Translations under genes and position numbers: made by a program
Assembly (NCBI RefSeq): GCF_022539505.1
Contig: NC_061508.1
Coordinates: 30,932,256 to 30,996,255, forward strand
DNA from: Lolium rigidum
Lineage: Eukaryota > Streptophyta > Magnoliopsida > Poales > Poaceae
DNA: 64,000 bases
Reading direction: 5' to 3'
The notes under the pieces: model-generated
The model's database searches: none
The model's input: only the letters and a program-made list of their open reading frames with translations
Told to the model about the DNA's origin: nothing
Shown here: positions 1 through 10,901 of the stretch, piece by piece
Numbering within the stretch: the stretch's first letter is position 1
Layout of the letters: every line of letters starts with the position of its first letter

Positions 1-297
1 TTTGTTTTGTAGGTTGCTTGAAGAGGAGAAGTAAATGATAGTTATAAACCAATTCACATAGAGGTCGATATAAACCCTCGAGTCATCATTGTGGGGAAAA
101 GATGCTTGCTACAGTACTCTGCACTTGGAGTCCCAACGAGTTGGTACACACAGAGTTTTTGCCATCATCGAGTGATCTGCTGATTGTTGCTCTATAAATT
201 CCTATTGTGTTTTTCTTGGCACCTCTCTTATTGCATGTAAGTCGAAGAAACAGACTGCAGCGTCACGCTCTAGTGTTGTGGTTGAACTAAGAGCACT

Positions 298-403
298 ATC
301 TTCTTTTTTTGAATTAAAGCGTTCCCCCGATTTAGAAACCAAAAGTTGTTTGCTACACACCTCAGCAACACCACCAACCCGCGATGAGACGCGGAGTTTG
401 CTG
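298..403 (-). mobile_element. Short retro-insertion inside copia relic
   Basis: This block of about 106 bp starts with a T-rich run (302-310) and is flanked by the 8-bp direct repeat agagcact (290-297 and 404-411). The copia RNase H frame is continuous from 297 to 412 if the block and one repeat copy are removed, so it is an insertion. The poly-T suggests a polyadenylated element on the minus strand, either a SINE or a 5'-truncated LINE. I do not recognise the family. Confidence 0.65.
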
Positions 404-550
404 AGAGCACTTTCTACTACTACTACATCAGAGATTGTTTAGCTTCGTTGGTTATTAGGTGATCTTGGTGTCTCATGTAATGCACACACAACCATTTTTT
501 GTGATAGCACAGCTGCTATCCAAATTGCAAATTATCTGGTCAATCATGAG

Positions 551-1223
551 TTTTTTTTTCGAAATGGGGGTATTCCCCGGCTTTTGCATCATGACGATGC
601 ACAGGGCCATTTATTTAAAATAAGGTTCAAAATAGTATTGTTTACAACTCACGCATCTTCGAAGATTGATACAAAAATCAACCATTGAAATAAACACATA
701 GCAAGACTACACATCAACATAGCCTTCTAGTATGTCGCCAACCAGCCTGGCACAAGATATCCTGAGCGACCATCAGGAGCCGTGTGCATCCAGAAACCAT
801 GGCATCCCGCTGCCCCTCCGGAGAGAGTAGAGCCTAGAGATGGACCCAGTGAGATACCATATGGATAACCTGCAAGAAAGAAAATGAGGGTTTTTTGTTA
901 AAGATTATATCATTCCTGACCCTCCAAATAGACCAACATAAAGCAGAAACCCCAATCCGGATAAAAGCCTTAGATTGTCTATCTACTCCATTTAACCAAT
1001 TACCAAACATATTAGTAACATTGGTGGGAGGTGGAAGATCATATGTAAAGTTAACCGTACGCCATAAGAGCTTGGCTAAAGGGCATTCAATAAAAAGGTG
1101 CTGAATGGTCTCCTGTTCCCCATAGAAAACACATTTAGTACACCCATTTCAATGACGCTTAGCTAGATTATCCTTAGTTAACAACACCTTATTACTCAAG
1201 AACCACATGAAAAAGGTGCTGAA
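551..1223 (-). mobile_element. 5'-truncated antisense LINE fragment
   Basis: The block is the reverse complement of a close relative of the 3' end of the LINE at 1772-16929, matching roughly its 16255-16929. It begins with the complement of the poly-A tail (551-559) and contains the complement of the ORF2 C-terminal zinc-binding region. It is flanked by the 14-bp repeat tggtcaatcatgag (537-550 and 1224-1237). The open frame at 895-1104 is only an antisense shadow of ORF2. About 15 bp at the truncated end (near 1210-1224) copies an internal piece of the same fragment (near 1094-1108), a typical template-switch junction. Confidence 0.9.
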
Positions 1224-1407
1224 TGGTCAATCATGAGTTAACCAAACATATTGGTGTGGATGCTTTCTTCTCACACTCTCATTGCCAACAATCAGCCGTT
1301 CATCTGAAATATGTTCCATCCAAGTTTCAACTTGCAGATTTCTTCACAAAAGTTCAAACTAGAGAACAACAGTCTCATATCCACGTTGAGTTTGTGGTGT
1401 GGGGTGG

Positions 1408-1740
1408 GGTTAGAATATGTGTATATAACCCAAATAGCCTAGACTGCCCATGTAACCGTGACACTGCAATAGAGAAAACCTTAGGTTGGCCAAATGCCAC
1501 TTATCACCTGAATCAAAACTCCTACTGTTTTTATTTTTTTGTGAAAGACCTACTCCCTTAACTTCTCACGCTCTTGAGCATGGACCATGAATTCCTAAAC
1601 CATAAATTTGCAAACCTACAACTTTTGATATATATGTTATATGAATATCCTTCCTCGATTACTAGTATCACCAAATTGCCAATATGAGTGGTTCATCACG
1701 TAGCTATATAAGCATTTCTTTTCTTTGAAAGAAGCTACTT
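1408..1740 (+). mobile_element. Probable copia 3' LTR relic
   Basis: Just after the RNase H relic a purine-rich run (about 1392-1408, tgtggtgtggggtgggg) leads into ttagaatatgtgtatataac. This is the usual polypurine-tract and LTR-start arrangement of copia elements that begin TGTTAGAATATG, with the first TG lost. The end of the LTR is not visible. No gene is seen. Confidence 0.45.
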
Positions 1741-1756
1741 GGACAAGCAGTTGATA

Positions 1757-1771
1757 GTTTTAAGTTCACTT
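1757..1771. repeat. 5' target-site duplication of the LINE
   Basis: gttttaagttcactt occurs here and again at 16930-16944 directly after the poly-A tail. The perfect 15-bp match fixes both LINE ends and shows that the copy is full length. Confidence 0.95.
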
Positions 1772-1819
1772 GAACTCACGCATCACCAAGTATTGATACG
1801 AGGGGTGACCGTCCACAAT

Positions 1820-4800
1820 ATGACCGTTAGGAAGGGCTCTGGCGACAAGGAGGGCGACGTGGGGCGAAACCCCACGACGCCGTCGCCGGCGGCACTGCAG
1901 ATCCTTCGCGTCCATTCTCCGGAGCGTCTCAGCGGACGGTTCTGGGTACTGGAGTCGTCGGACGACGAAGACGATGCCAACGAGGGGTCTTCGCCGAGTG
2001 GCGAGCAAGGCTCCTTGCGGTATCTATGTCGCACGCCGGAGGAGGAGAAGGACAGAAACCTCGCGGAAGCGTCGCAGGAGCTGGCGAGGAGGAAGATCAA
2101 GCGCATACATCGTCAACAACAACAGCGAATAGCGGCCATGGTTTTCTTCGAAACGGAAGGTATTGGATAGGCCTGTCCCTAGAAGTAAACCTTTGCATTT
2201 ACCGATCTTGGAGCCATCTGTTTTTGAGGATGACGGCCAGGACGGATGGACCGTCGTACGTCGGAGGCGTTGGTCGCCGGCGTCCGGCAAGATTTTCCCG
2301 GATCCGATAATTACGGAAATTTCAAATTCTCATGCTATGGGCCAGTCTGTTTTTCGGCCGCGTTTGGAGTCAATTCGTGGCCAAGGTGGCCCATCTGTTT
2401 TGCCTGACAAAAAAACCGTGCCTGATCGATCTGTTGGGATTGATCGACCGGTCCAGGTTAAGGTTGGAGACGCCGTCGCTGGGCGGGTGTTTCGACGATT
2501 GCTAGGTTTTGCCTGGAAAAAAGTTGAGAGAGGCGATCGGGTTGTGCAGCAGCCGCCGCCGTCAATGAGTGGAGACGGTGGTAATGGTGGCTTCAACCCT
2601 GGTCGGGGTGGGTTCCATCACGGACATGGAGGCTTCCAAGCTCGCGGTAGCTTCGCCAATGGGCGCGCAGGGAACCAGGCACGAGGGCGGATGGGACAGG
2701 GCGCTGTTCGTGGTGGACATGGTTTCAATGGGGGCCGTGGTTACCAAGGTAATTTGAATGGTGCTTTTGGTCGGAATTTTGTGCAAGGTGAATCCAGTGG
2801 TGCTGCAGGTTATGGGAACTTTGCGAACCATAGGGATGATAATTGGGGTGGAGAGAAACTTTAGCTCCAATTTCCATAGTAACAACAGAGGAGGTTTCGG
2901 CAATAACCAACAGAGATGGGTTAACCAGAATAATGTGGCTAGAGGTGGTGGCTTTCAGCAGAGATACCGTGGTACTGGTGAGGGTGCGGGGGCTAGAGGG
3001 CCGATCGATGCTGATCTCCTTAATCAAACGGTTCAGGCTGTTATTGCAGCGGTGACAGCGGCACAGAAGGTTCCAGAGGGAAGTAATGCATCTCTCAATA
3101 ATGGTACAGTCGCTGCACCTAGTCAGGGTAATGCCGTGGTGGATCCTAATGTGGTTCTACAACAGCCAACGGTGCCTAACAAGAATGTGGTGGAGCCTCA
3201 GGTGGTTCAGGGAGTTGCCAAAGGGAATGAAGGACCAGGTCCCTCAAAGAAGAAGAAGGATGACAAGGATGCTTGTTTTCGCTGTAAGAAACCTGGTCAC
3301 CATATTGATGATTGTACCACACCTTTTTGTGATATTTGTGAGTCAATTCATCATGTATCTTCAGCATGTCATCTGTTGCAAGCTCCAAAACCCACTACCA
3401 TTCTTCATGGATACGCAAATGAGGCTCTTATGTTCTTTGAGGTGCCATGTGGAGCTTTTAAAGCTAAGGTGGAGAATCCTAAGTTAGCCATGTTAACTGT
3501 GGAGGGGGAGGTTTTGACTATACCAGAAATCATTGAATATATGAAGAAGCTTGTTCCTTATGACAAATTTCATTAGGAGGTTTATCACTACAAGGAGAAT
3601 ATTTATAGGGTGAAGTTACCAAGCAAAAATGAAGTGCAGAGGTTAAAGAATTTTGGTTCTTATGTCTGCCCACTGAAGGACACTGTTATATTTTTTGATT
3701 TCTGGTCTGGTGTGGAGGAGCCACTTTACATGTTGCCAGAGGTGTGGGTACGTGTTGATGGGGTACCATCTGACATGAGATCTGATTATTTATCCCTATG
3801 GGGCATTGGGTCTCTTTTCGGGAAAACTTTGGATGTAGATATGCCTTTCACTCGCAAGAATAGGTTGCTTAGGATCAAAATTGGATGTTTGGACCGCAAT
3901 CTTATTCCTGCGGATAGTGATGTTTTCATTAGGAAGGGATTCTACAAACTACGGTTTGAGGTTGAGGCACCATACGTACGTTGCTCAAGAGGTGAATATG
4001 AGTGAGGCAAATATTGACAAGGACGGGGGTGGAGATCCAAACAATGGTGGAGGAAATATTGATGGGGGAAATGCAATGGATATGGATGCTAGAGGGGTAG
4101 AGGAGAATGCAACTTCAAATAATAATGGGCAAGATGACAATTGCTCAAAAAATGGAGTGGAGGGCATGCAAGAGCAATGCCAACAAATGGATACTATTCG
4201 GATTGGGTCTTTGAAGTTGCAATTATCCCCTAAAGGTACTGGCCTTATTGATCCTATTTTTGCTGAAAATAATAATTTTTATAAGCCCATATTGCATGTT
4301 AATAATCTGGCACTAAGCAACAAATCTAATGCTGAACCCCATGCTGATTTGAGCACAGGCCGATTCTCCTCGGGATTGCCCAGAGGCAGAGCCGGTGAAG
4401 CTTCGTCGCGCGAGTCAGAGGGCACCACGTGCCTGTTCAGCAACCGTGGCAGTGGTGCCGATGCTGTGACTGTCCACCAGCAGTCTGGCCAACCTGCGTC
4501 GTCGGACGCCGTGGCCAACGTTGAGGCGACAGCTGTCCAGGGCGCGCAGCACGAGTCAGCCAGGTTAGCAGCGGGGCAGATGCGGGCCAATAGCGAGCAG
4601 GAGACAGGCTTGGTCGGCGCAGCAGGGACCCGATGGAGCAGTGATGCTCCGGGATCATCTGTGGCCTCATTGGCTGGTTGTACGCCGCCGAGGCTTTCGA
4701 CCATGACGCAGAAAATCCGACCAGACGGTGCGTCTTCCTTCACTGCTGTGCATGGGGATTGTCTCAATCATTGCACAACTGCTGAGCCAATAGGGTCGCC

Positions 4801-5279
4801 GGGGTTGCAGAATCTTGGAGGATTTTCTGTGCATGGCAGTGATGTGGATAATGGTATGTTTCACAATCCGATTTTCATTGATAAATCTTTTGATGTTGGG
4901 GTATGTAAGTCAAATACTATTGCACAATTTGTATCTCATGGTAAATATGGCAACAATGCAGGTCCTATATTGGACTCTTCTATGAATGGCCCTTTAAACA
5001 AAGGTTCGGAAGATGCTTTCGGAAGGCTTTCTTTGGAGAAGAAGGAGGGGACGATTTTAGTTGATCTTCAAGGTACAATGAGGGATGCCTCATTTATGAA
5101 GTCTACTGGTGAGTCTTGTTTTGATGAATCACCTACATTTGATATTCCTATCCGAACCGTATCTTTAATTGAGAATGGTTCGGTGTCTCATTGTCCTACT
5201 ATAGAAGAGGTTATCGCATTTGGGGGAATTCCGAAGCCCACTACTGAAGTGAGGTCGAGTACCCGGCTGGGTGGCCAAC
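1820..5279 (+). pseudogene. LINE ORF1, 5' part (gag-like)
   Basis: The ATG at 1820 lies 48 nt inside the LINE 5' end. The product is the RNA-binding ORF1 protein of grass LINEs. Its frame passes through an Arg-rich N-terminus (1820-2150), a Gly/Arg-rich low-complexity stretch (about 2560-2990), a zinc knuckle of the form CFRCKKPGHHIDDC (about 3273-3315) followed by CDICESIHHVSSAC, and a DUF4283-like fold (about 3575-3975, with LPEVWVRVDGVP and RKNRLLRIKIG). A long Asn/Ser-rich tail follows to 5279. Breaks: frame changes near 2150 and 2850-2870, a TAG at 3574-3576 (probably from TGG), and a frame change near 3985-4005. The frame at 5279 continues in phase at 12502 on the other side of element A. 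Confidence 0.85.
5275..5279. repeat. Target-site duplication of LTR element A
   Basis: ccaac here and at 12497-12501 flank the element exactly, the 5-bp size expected for LTR retrotransposons. Confidence 0.92.
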
Positions 5280-6876
5280 TGATACGTCTCCGACGTATCG
5301 ATAATTTCTTATGTTCCATGCCACATTATTGATGATATCTACATGTTTTATGCACACTTTATGTCATATTCGTGCATTTTCTGGAACTAACCTATTAACA
5401 AGATGCCGAAGAGCCAGTTGCTGTTTTCTGCTGTTTTTGGTTTCAGAAATCCTAGTAACGAAATATTCTCGGAATTGGACGAAATCAACGCCCAGGGTCC
5501 TATTTTGCCACGAAGCTTCTAGAAGACCGAAGACGTAACGAAGTGGGGCGACGAGGCGGCGACACGCCAGGGCGGCGCGGCCCACCTCCTGGCCGCGCGG
5601 CCCTGTCGTGTGGGCCCCTCGCGTCGCCTCCTGACCTGCCCTTCCGCCTACTTAAAGCCTCCGTCGCGAAACCCCCGGTACCGAGAGCCGCGATACGGAA
5701 AACCTTCCAGAGACGCCGCCGCCGCCAATCCCATCTCGGGGGATTCTGGAGATCTCCTCCGGCACCCTGCCGGAGAGGGGATTCATCTCCCGGAGGACTC
5801 TTCACCGCCATGGTCGCCTCCGGAGTGATGAGTGAGTAGTTCACCCCTGGACTATGGGTCCATAGCAGTAGCTAGATGGTTGTCTTCTCCTCACTGTGCT
5901 TCATTGTTGGATCTTCTGAGCTGCCTAACATGATCAAGATCATCTATCTGTAATGCTATATGTTGTGTTTGTCGGGATCCGATGGATAGAGAATACTATG
6001 TTATGTTAATTATCAAGTTATTACCTATGTGTTGTTTATGATCTTGCATGCTCTCCGTTATTAGTAGAGGCTCTGGCCAAGTTGATGCTAGTAACTCCAA
6101 GAGGGAGTATTTATGCTCGACAGTGGGTTCATGTCTCCGTGAATGCGGGGAGTGACAGAAACCCCTAAGGTTATGGATGTGCTTGTTGCCACTAGGGATA
6201 AAACATTGATGCTATGTCCGAGGATGTAGTTATTGATTACATTACGCGCAATACTTAATGCAATTGTCTGTTGTTAGCAACTTAATACTGGAAGGGGTTC
6301 GGATGATAACCTGAAGGTGGACTTTTTAGGCATAGATGCAGCTGGATGGCGGTCTATGTACTTTGTCGTAATGCCCAATTAAATCTCACTATATTTATCA
6401 TGACATGTATGTGCATTGTTATGCCCTCTCTATTTGTCAATTGCCCAACTGTAATTTGTTCACCCAACATGCTTTTATCTTATGGGAGAGACACCTCTAG
6501 TGAACTGTGGACCCCGGTCCATTCTTTTATACTTGAAATACAAATCTGCTCGCAATACTTGTTTTACTTGTTTTCTTGCAAACAATCATCTTCCACACAA
6601 TACGGTTAATCCTTTGTTACAGCAAGCCGGTGAGATTGACAACCTCACTCGTTTCGTTGGGGCAAAGTACTTTGGTTGTGTTGTGCAGGTTCCACGTTGG
6701 CGCCGGAATCTCCGGTGTTGCGCCGCACTACATCCCGCCGCCATCAACCTTCAACGTGCTTCTTGACTCCTACTCGGTTCGATTAAACCTTGGTTTCTAA
6801 CTGAGGGAAACTTGCCGCTGTGCGCATCACACCTTCCTCTTGGGGTTCCCAACGGACGTGTCAACTACACGCATCA
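5280..6876 (+). repeat. 5' LTR of element A
   Basis: 1597 bp from TGATACGTCTCC to ACACGCATCA. The first 20 bases hold a perfect 8-bp-arm palindrome (5281-5299). A GC-rich block (5540-5850) lies mid-LTR. Start and end are fixed by the target duplication and the 3' LTR. Confidence 0.95.
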
Positions 6877-6886
6877 AGCAAATTTC

Positions 6887-6904
6887 CGGCGCCGTTGCCG
6901 GGGA
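6887..6904 (+). other. Primer binding site, tRNA-Asp type
   Basis: cggcgccgttgccgggga, 10 nt after the 5' LTR, matches the complement of the 3' end of plant tRNA-Asp (TGGCGCCGTTGCCGGGGA) at 17 of 18 positions. Reverse transcription would start here. Confidence 0.85.
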
Positions 6905-7129
6905 GATCAAGACACGCTGCAAGGGGAGTCTCCACTTCCCAATCTCTTTACTTTGTTTTTGTCTTGCTTTATTTTATTTACTACTTTGTTTGCTGCATTA
7001 TATCAAAACACAAAAAAATTAGTTGCTAGCTTTACTTTATTTACTTGTCTTGCACTCTATATCAAAAACACAAAAAAATTAGTTACTTGCATTTACTTTA
7101 TCTAGTTTGTTTTATTTACTACTGCTAAA

Positions 7130-9215
7130 ATGGCCACCCCTGAAAATACTAAGTTGTGTGACTTCACTAGCACAAATAATAATGATTTCCTATGCACACC
7201 TATTGCTCCACCTGCTACTACAGCAGAATTCTTTGAAATTAAACCTGCTTTACTTGAATCTTGTTATGCGAGAGCAATTTTCCGGTGTTAGTTACGATGA
7301 TGCTGCTGCCCATCTCAATAATTTTGTTGAATTGTGTGAAATGCAAAAGTATAAAGATGTAGATGGTGATATTATTAAATTGAAATTGTTTCCTTTCTCA
7401 TTAAGAGGAAGAGCTAAAGATTGGTTGCTATCTCTCGCCTAAGAATAGTATTGATTCCTGGACTAAATGCAAGGATGCTTTTATTGGTAGATATTATCCC
7501 CCTGCTAAAATTATATCTTTGAGGAGTAGCATAATGAATTTTAAACAATTGGATAATGAACATGTTGCTCAAGCTTGGGAAAGAATGAAATCTTTGGTTA
7601 AAAATTGCCCAACCCATGGACTGACTACTTGGATGATCATCCAAACCTTCTATGCAGGACTGAATTTTTCTTCGCGGAATTTATTGGATTCAGCTGCTGG
7701 AGGTACCTTTATGTCCATCACCTTGGGGGCGGCTACAAAGCTTCTTGATAATATGATGGTTAATTACTCCGAATGGCACACGGAAAGAGCTCCACAAGGT
7801 AAGAAGGTAAATTCTGTTGAAGAATCCTCTTCCTTGAATGATAAGATTGATGCTATTATGTCTATGCTTGTGAATGATAGGACTAATGTTTATCCTAATA
7901 ATGTTCCGTTAGCTTCATTGGTTGCTCAAAATTCTAGGCCATATCCTGCTAATGATAATTCTTATGGTAGATATGTTTCACCTAATGAGGAAAAGATGTT
8001 AGAAATTGAAAGATCACAATATGAGCAAAATAAATTGTTTACCAAAACTATGAATGAACAATCTACCTTGTTGAAGAATATAGGAAATCAACTTGAAAAT
8101 CTGAATATGGAGATTTCTGGGTTGCAAACTAAACTTGCAAATGCTGAAAACCGAATCTCATACATGTCTAAGCGTCACAATCTTCTTTAATTAATAAAAT
8201 GGCTGCTAAACCTGAGGATATTGAAAATAAAATTGTTACTACAGCAAATGCCATCCAAGTTAGAATTAATGAGAATATAAGATTAATGGCTGAACTGCGT
8301 GCTAGGTGGGATAGAGAAGAAAATGAAAAACTAGCTAAGGAGAAAAATGTAGCTAAAGTTTGGACTATTACCACCACTAGCAATGCTAATGATTCACATG
8401 TTGCTGCACCTCCTACTATTAATGATAAAATAATTGGTGTTGGCAATGTTTCTACTCCTAGTGCAAAGCGCGCAAAATTACCTGAAATTGCTAAAACTGC
8501 TGAAACTGCTCGTGATAAAACTGCTGAAATTTTTTCCAACCTTGGGGATGATAATCCCATTGCTTTAAATTGTAATGATTTAGATTTTGATGATTGCCAC
8601 ATCTCTGAAGTTATAAAGTTCTTACAAAAACTTGCTAAAAGTCCTAATGCTAGCGCTGTAAACTTGGCTTTCACAAAACATATTACAAATGCTCTCATAA
8701 AAGCTAGAGAAGAGAAACTAAAACTTGAAACTTCTATTCCTAGAAAGCTAGAGGATGGTTGGGAGCCCATCATTAAAATGAGGGTCAAAGATTTTGATTG
8801 TAATGCTTTATGTGATCTTGGTGCAAGTATTTCTGTTATGCCTAAGAAAGTCTATGATATGCTTGACTTGCCACCATTGAAAAATTGTTATTTGGATGTT
8901 AATCTCGCTGATAATGCTAAAAAGAAACCCTTGGGGAGAGTTGATAATGTTCGTATTATGGTTAACAATAACCTTGTCCCCGTTGATTTTGTTGTCTTGG
9001 ATATTGAATGCAATGCATCTTGCCCCATTATATTGGGAAGACCTTTTCTTCGAACCGTTGGTGCTACTATTGATATGAAGGAAGGTAATATTAAATATAA
9101 ATTTCCTCTCAAGAAAGGTATGGAACACTTCCCTAGAAAGAGAATGAAGTTACCTTTTGATTCTATTATTAGAACAAATTATGATGTTGATGCTTCGTCT
9201 CTTGATGTTACTTGA
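7130..9215 (+). pseudogene. Broken gag-protease of element A
   Basis: ATG at 7130 (MATPENTKLC). The capsid core resembles Retrotrans_gag: FSGVSYDDAAAHLNNF, then LKLFPFSLRGRAKDWL (about 7270-7440), then WTKCKDAFIGRYYPP and the segment to about 7790. A retropepsin-like aspartic protease follows: the motif DLGASISVMP starts at 8814 and CPIILGRPFLRT lies near 9021-9056. The reading frame changes near 7258, 7430-7445 and 8172, so no intact protein is made. No CCHC knuckle and no polymerase domains are visible. Gag would form the particle and the protease would process it; partner elements would have to supply the polymerase. Confidence 0.85.
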
Positions 9216-10901
9216 TATACACTTTCGCGCCTAGCTGAAAGGCGTTAAAGAAAAGCGCTTATGGGAGACAACCCATGTTTTTACTACAGTATTTTTGTTT
9301 TATATTTGAGTCTTGGAAGTTGTTTACTACTGTAGCAACCTCTCCTTATCTTAGTTTTGAGTTTTGTTGTGCCAAGTAAAGTCTTTGATAGTAAAGTAAA
9401 TACTAGATTTGGATTACTGCGCAGAAACAGATTTCTTTGCTGTCACGAATCTGGGTCTAATTCTCTGTAGGTAACTCAGAAAATTAAGCCAATTTACGTG
9501 AGTGATCCTCAGATATGTACGCAACTTTCATTCAATTTGGGAATTTTCATTTGAGCAAGTCTGGTGCCTCAATTAAATCCATCTTTACGGACTGTTCTGT
9601 TTTGACAGATTCTGCCTTTTATTTCGCATTGCCTCTTTTGCTATGTTGGATGAATTTCTTTGATCCATTAATGTCCAGTAGCTTTATGAAATGTCCAGAA
9701 GTGTTAAGAATGATTGTGTCACCTCTGAACATGTTAATTTTTATTGTGCACTAACCCTCTAATGAGTTGTTTCGAGTTTGGTGTGGAGGAAGTTTTCAAG
9801 GATCAAGAGAGGAGTATGATACAATATGATCAAGGAGAGTGAAAGCTCTAAGCTTGGGGATGCCCCGGTGGTTCACCCCTGCATATTTTAAGAAGACTCA
9901 AGCGTCTAAGCTTGGGGATGCCCAAGGCATCCCCTTCTTCATCGACAACATTATCAGGTTCCTCCCCTGAAACTATATTTATATTCCGTCACATCTTATG
10001 CACTTTGCTTGGAGCGTCGGTTTGTTTTTGTTTTTGTTTTTGTTTTGTTTGAATAAAATGGATCCTAGCATTCACTGTATGGGAGAGAGACACGCTCCTC
10101 TGTAGCATATGGACAAGTATGTCCTTAGGCTTTACTCATAGTATTCATGGCGAAGTTTCCTCTTCGTTAAATTGTTATATGGTTGGAATTGGAAAATGCT
10201 ACATGTAGTAATTCTAAAATGTCTTGGATAATTTGATACTTGGCAATTGTTGTGCTCATGTTTAAGCTCTTGCATCATATACTTTGCACCCATTAATGAA
10301 GAAACACTTAGAGCTTGCTAATTTGGTTTGCATATTTGGTTTCTCTAGAGTCTAGATAATATCTAGTATTGAGTTTTGAACAACAAGGAAGACGGTGTAG
10401 AGTCTTATAATGTTTACAATATGTCTTTTATGTGAGTTTTGTTGCACCGTTCATCCTTGTGTTTGTTTCAAATAACCTTGCTAGCCTAAACCTTGTATCG
10501 AGAGGGAATACTTCTCATGCATCCAAAATCCTTGAGTCAACCACTATGCCATTTGTGTCCACCATACCTACCTACTACATGGTATTTATCCGCCATTCCA
10601 AAGTAAATTGCTTGAGTGCTACCTTTAAAATTCCATCATTCACCTTTGCAATATATAGCTCATGGGACAAATAGCTTAAAAACTATTGTGGTATTGATGC
10701 TTGTCTTGAAGTACTATTCATGAAAAGTCTTTGCTTTATGATTCACTCTTTTACTCATGTCATTACCATTGTTTTGATCGATGCATTCATTACATATGTT
10801 TACAAATAGTATGATCAAGGTTATGATGGCATGTCACTTCAGAAATTATCTTTGTTATTGTTTTACCTGCTCGGGACGAGCAGAACTAAGCTTGGGGATG
10901 C
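9216..10901 (+). other. Non-coding 3' internal region of element A
   Basis: No convincing ORF. The motif taagcttggggatgcc occurs at 9849 and 9907, and a variant ends right before the 3' LTR (10887-10901), where it acts as the polypurine tract. The region is closely related to 55050-57577 of element B, but lacks a segment at 10692, where the two flanking sequences of B share tattga. Confidence 0.75.

Larger units (their letters stand above)
173..1407 (+). pseudogene. Ty1/copia RNase H relic, interrupted twice
   Basis: The reading frame through 173-296 encodes the copia RNase H block around YCVFLGTSLIACKSKKQ and SRSSVVVELRAL. It resumes at 405-550 with the WLLGDLGVS and FCDSTAAIQIAN block, and again at 1235-1370 with KHIGVDAFF and YVPSKFQLADFFTK. 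These are the three conserved segments of copia RNase H, which removes RNA from RNA-DNA hybrids during retrotransposition; the E of VELRA and the D of FCDS are expected active-site acids. Two later insertions (298-403 and 551-1223) split it, each flanked by a target duplication. A TAG at 439-441 stands where the family normally has Trp, and another stop lies near 170. The region before 173 is too decayed to read. A dead element; the family assignment is firm, the exact family unknown. Confidence 0.85.

Noticed and set aside
895..1104. Small plus-strand ORF
   Set aside because: It is the antisense of the LINE ORF2 C-terminus; the same antisense frame exists at 16364-16576.
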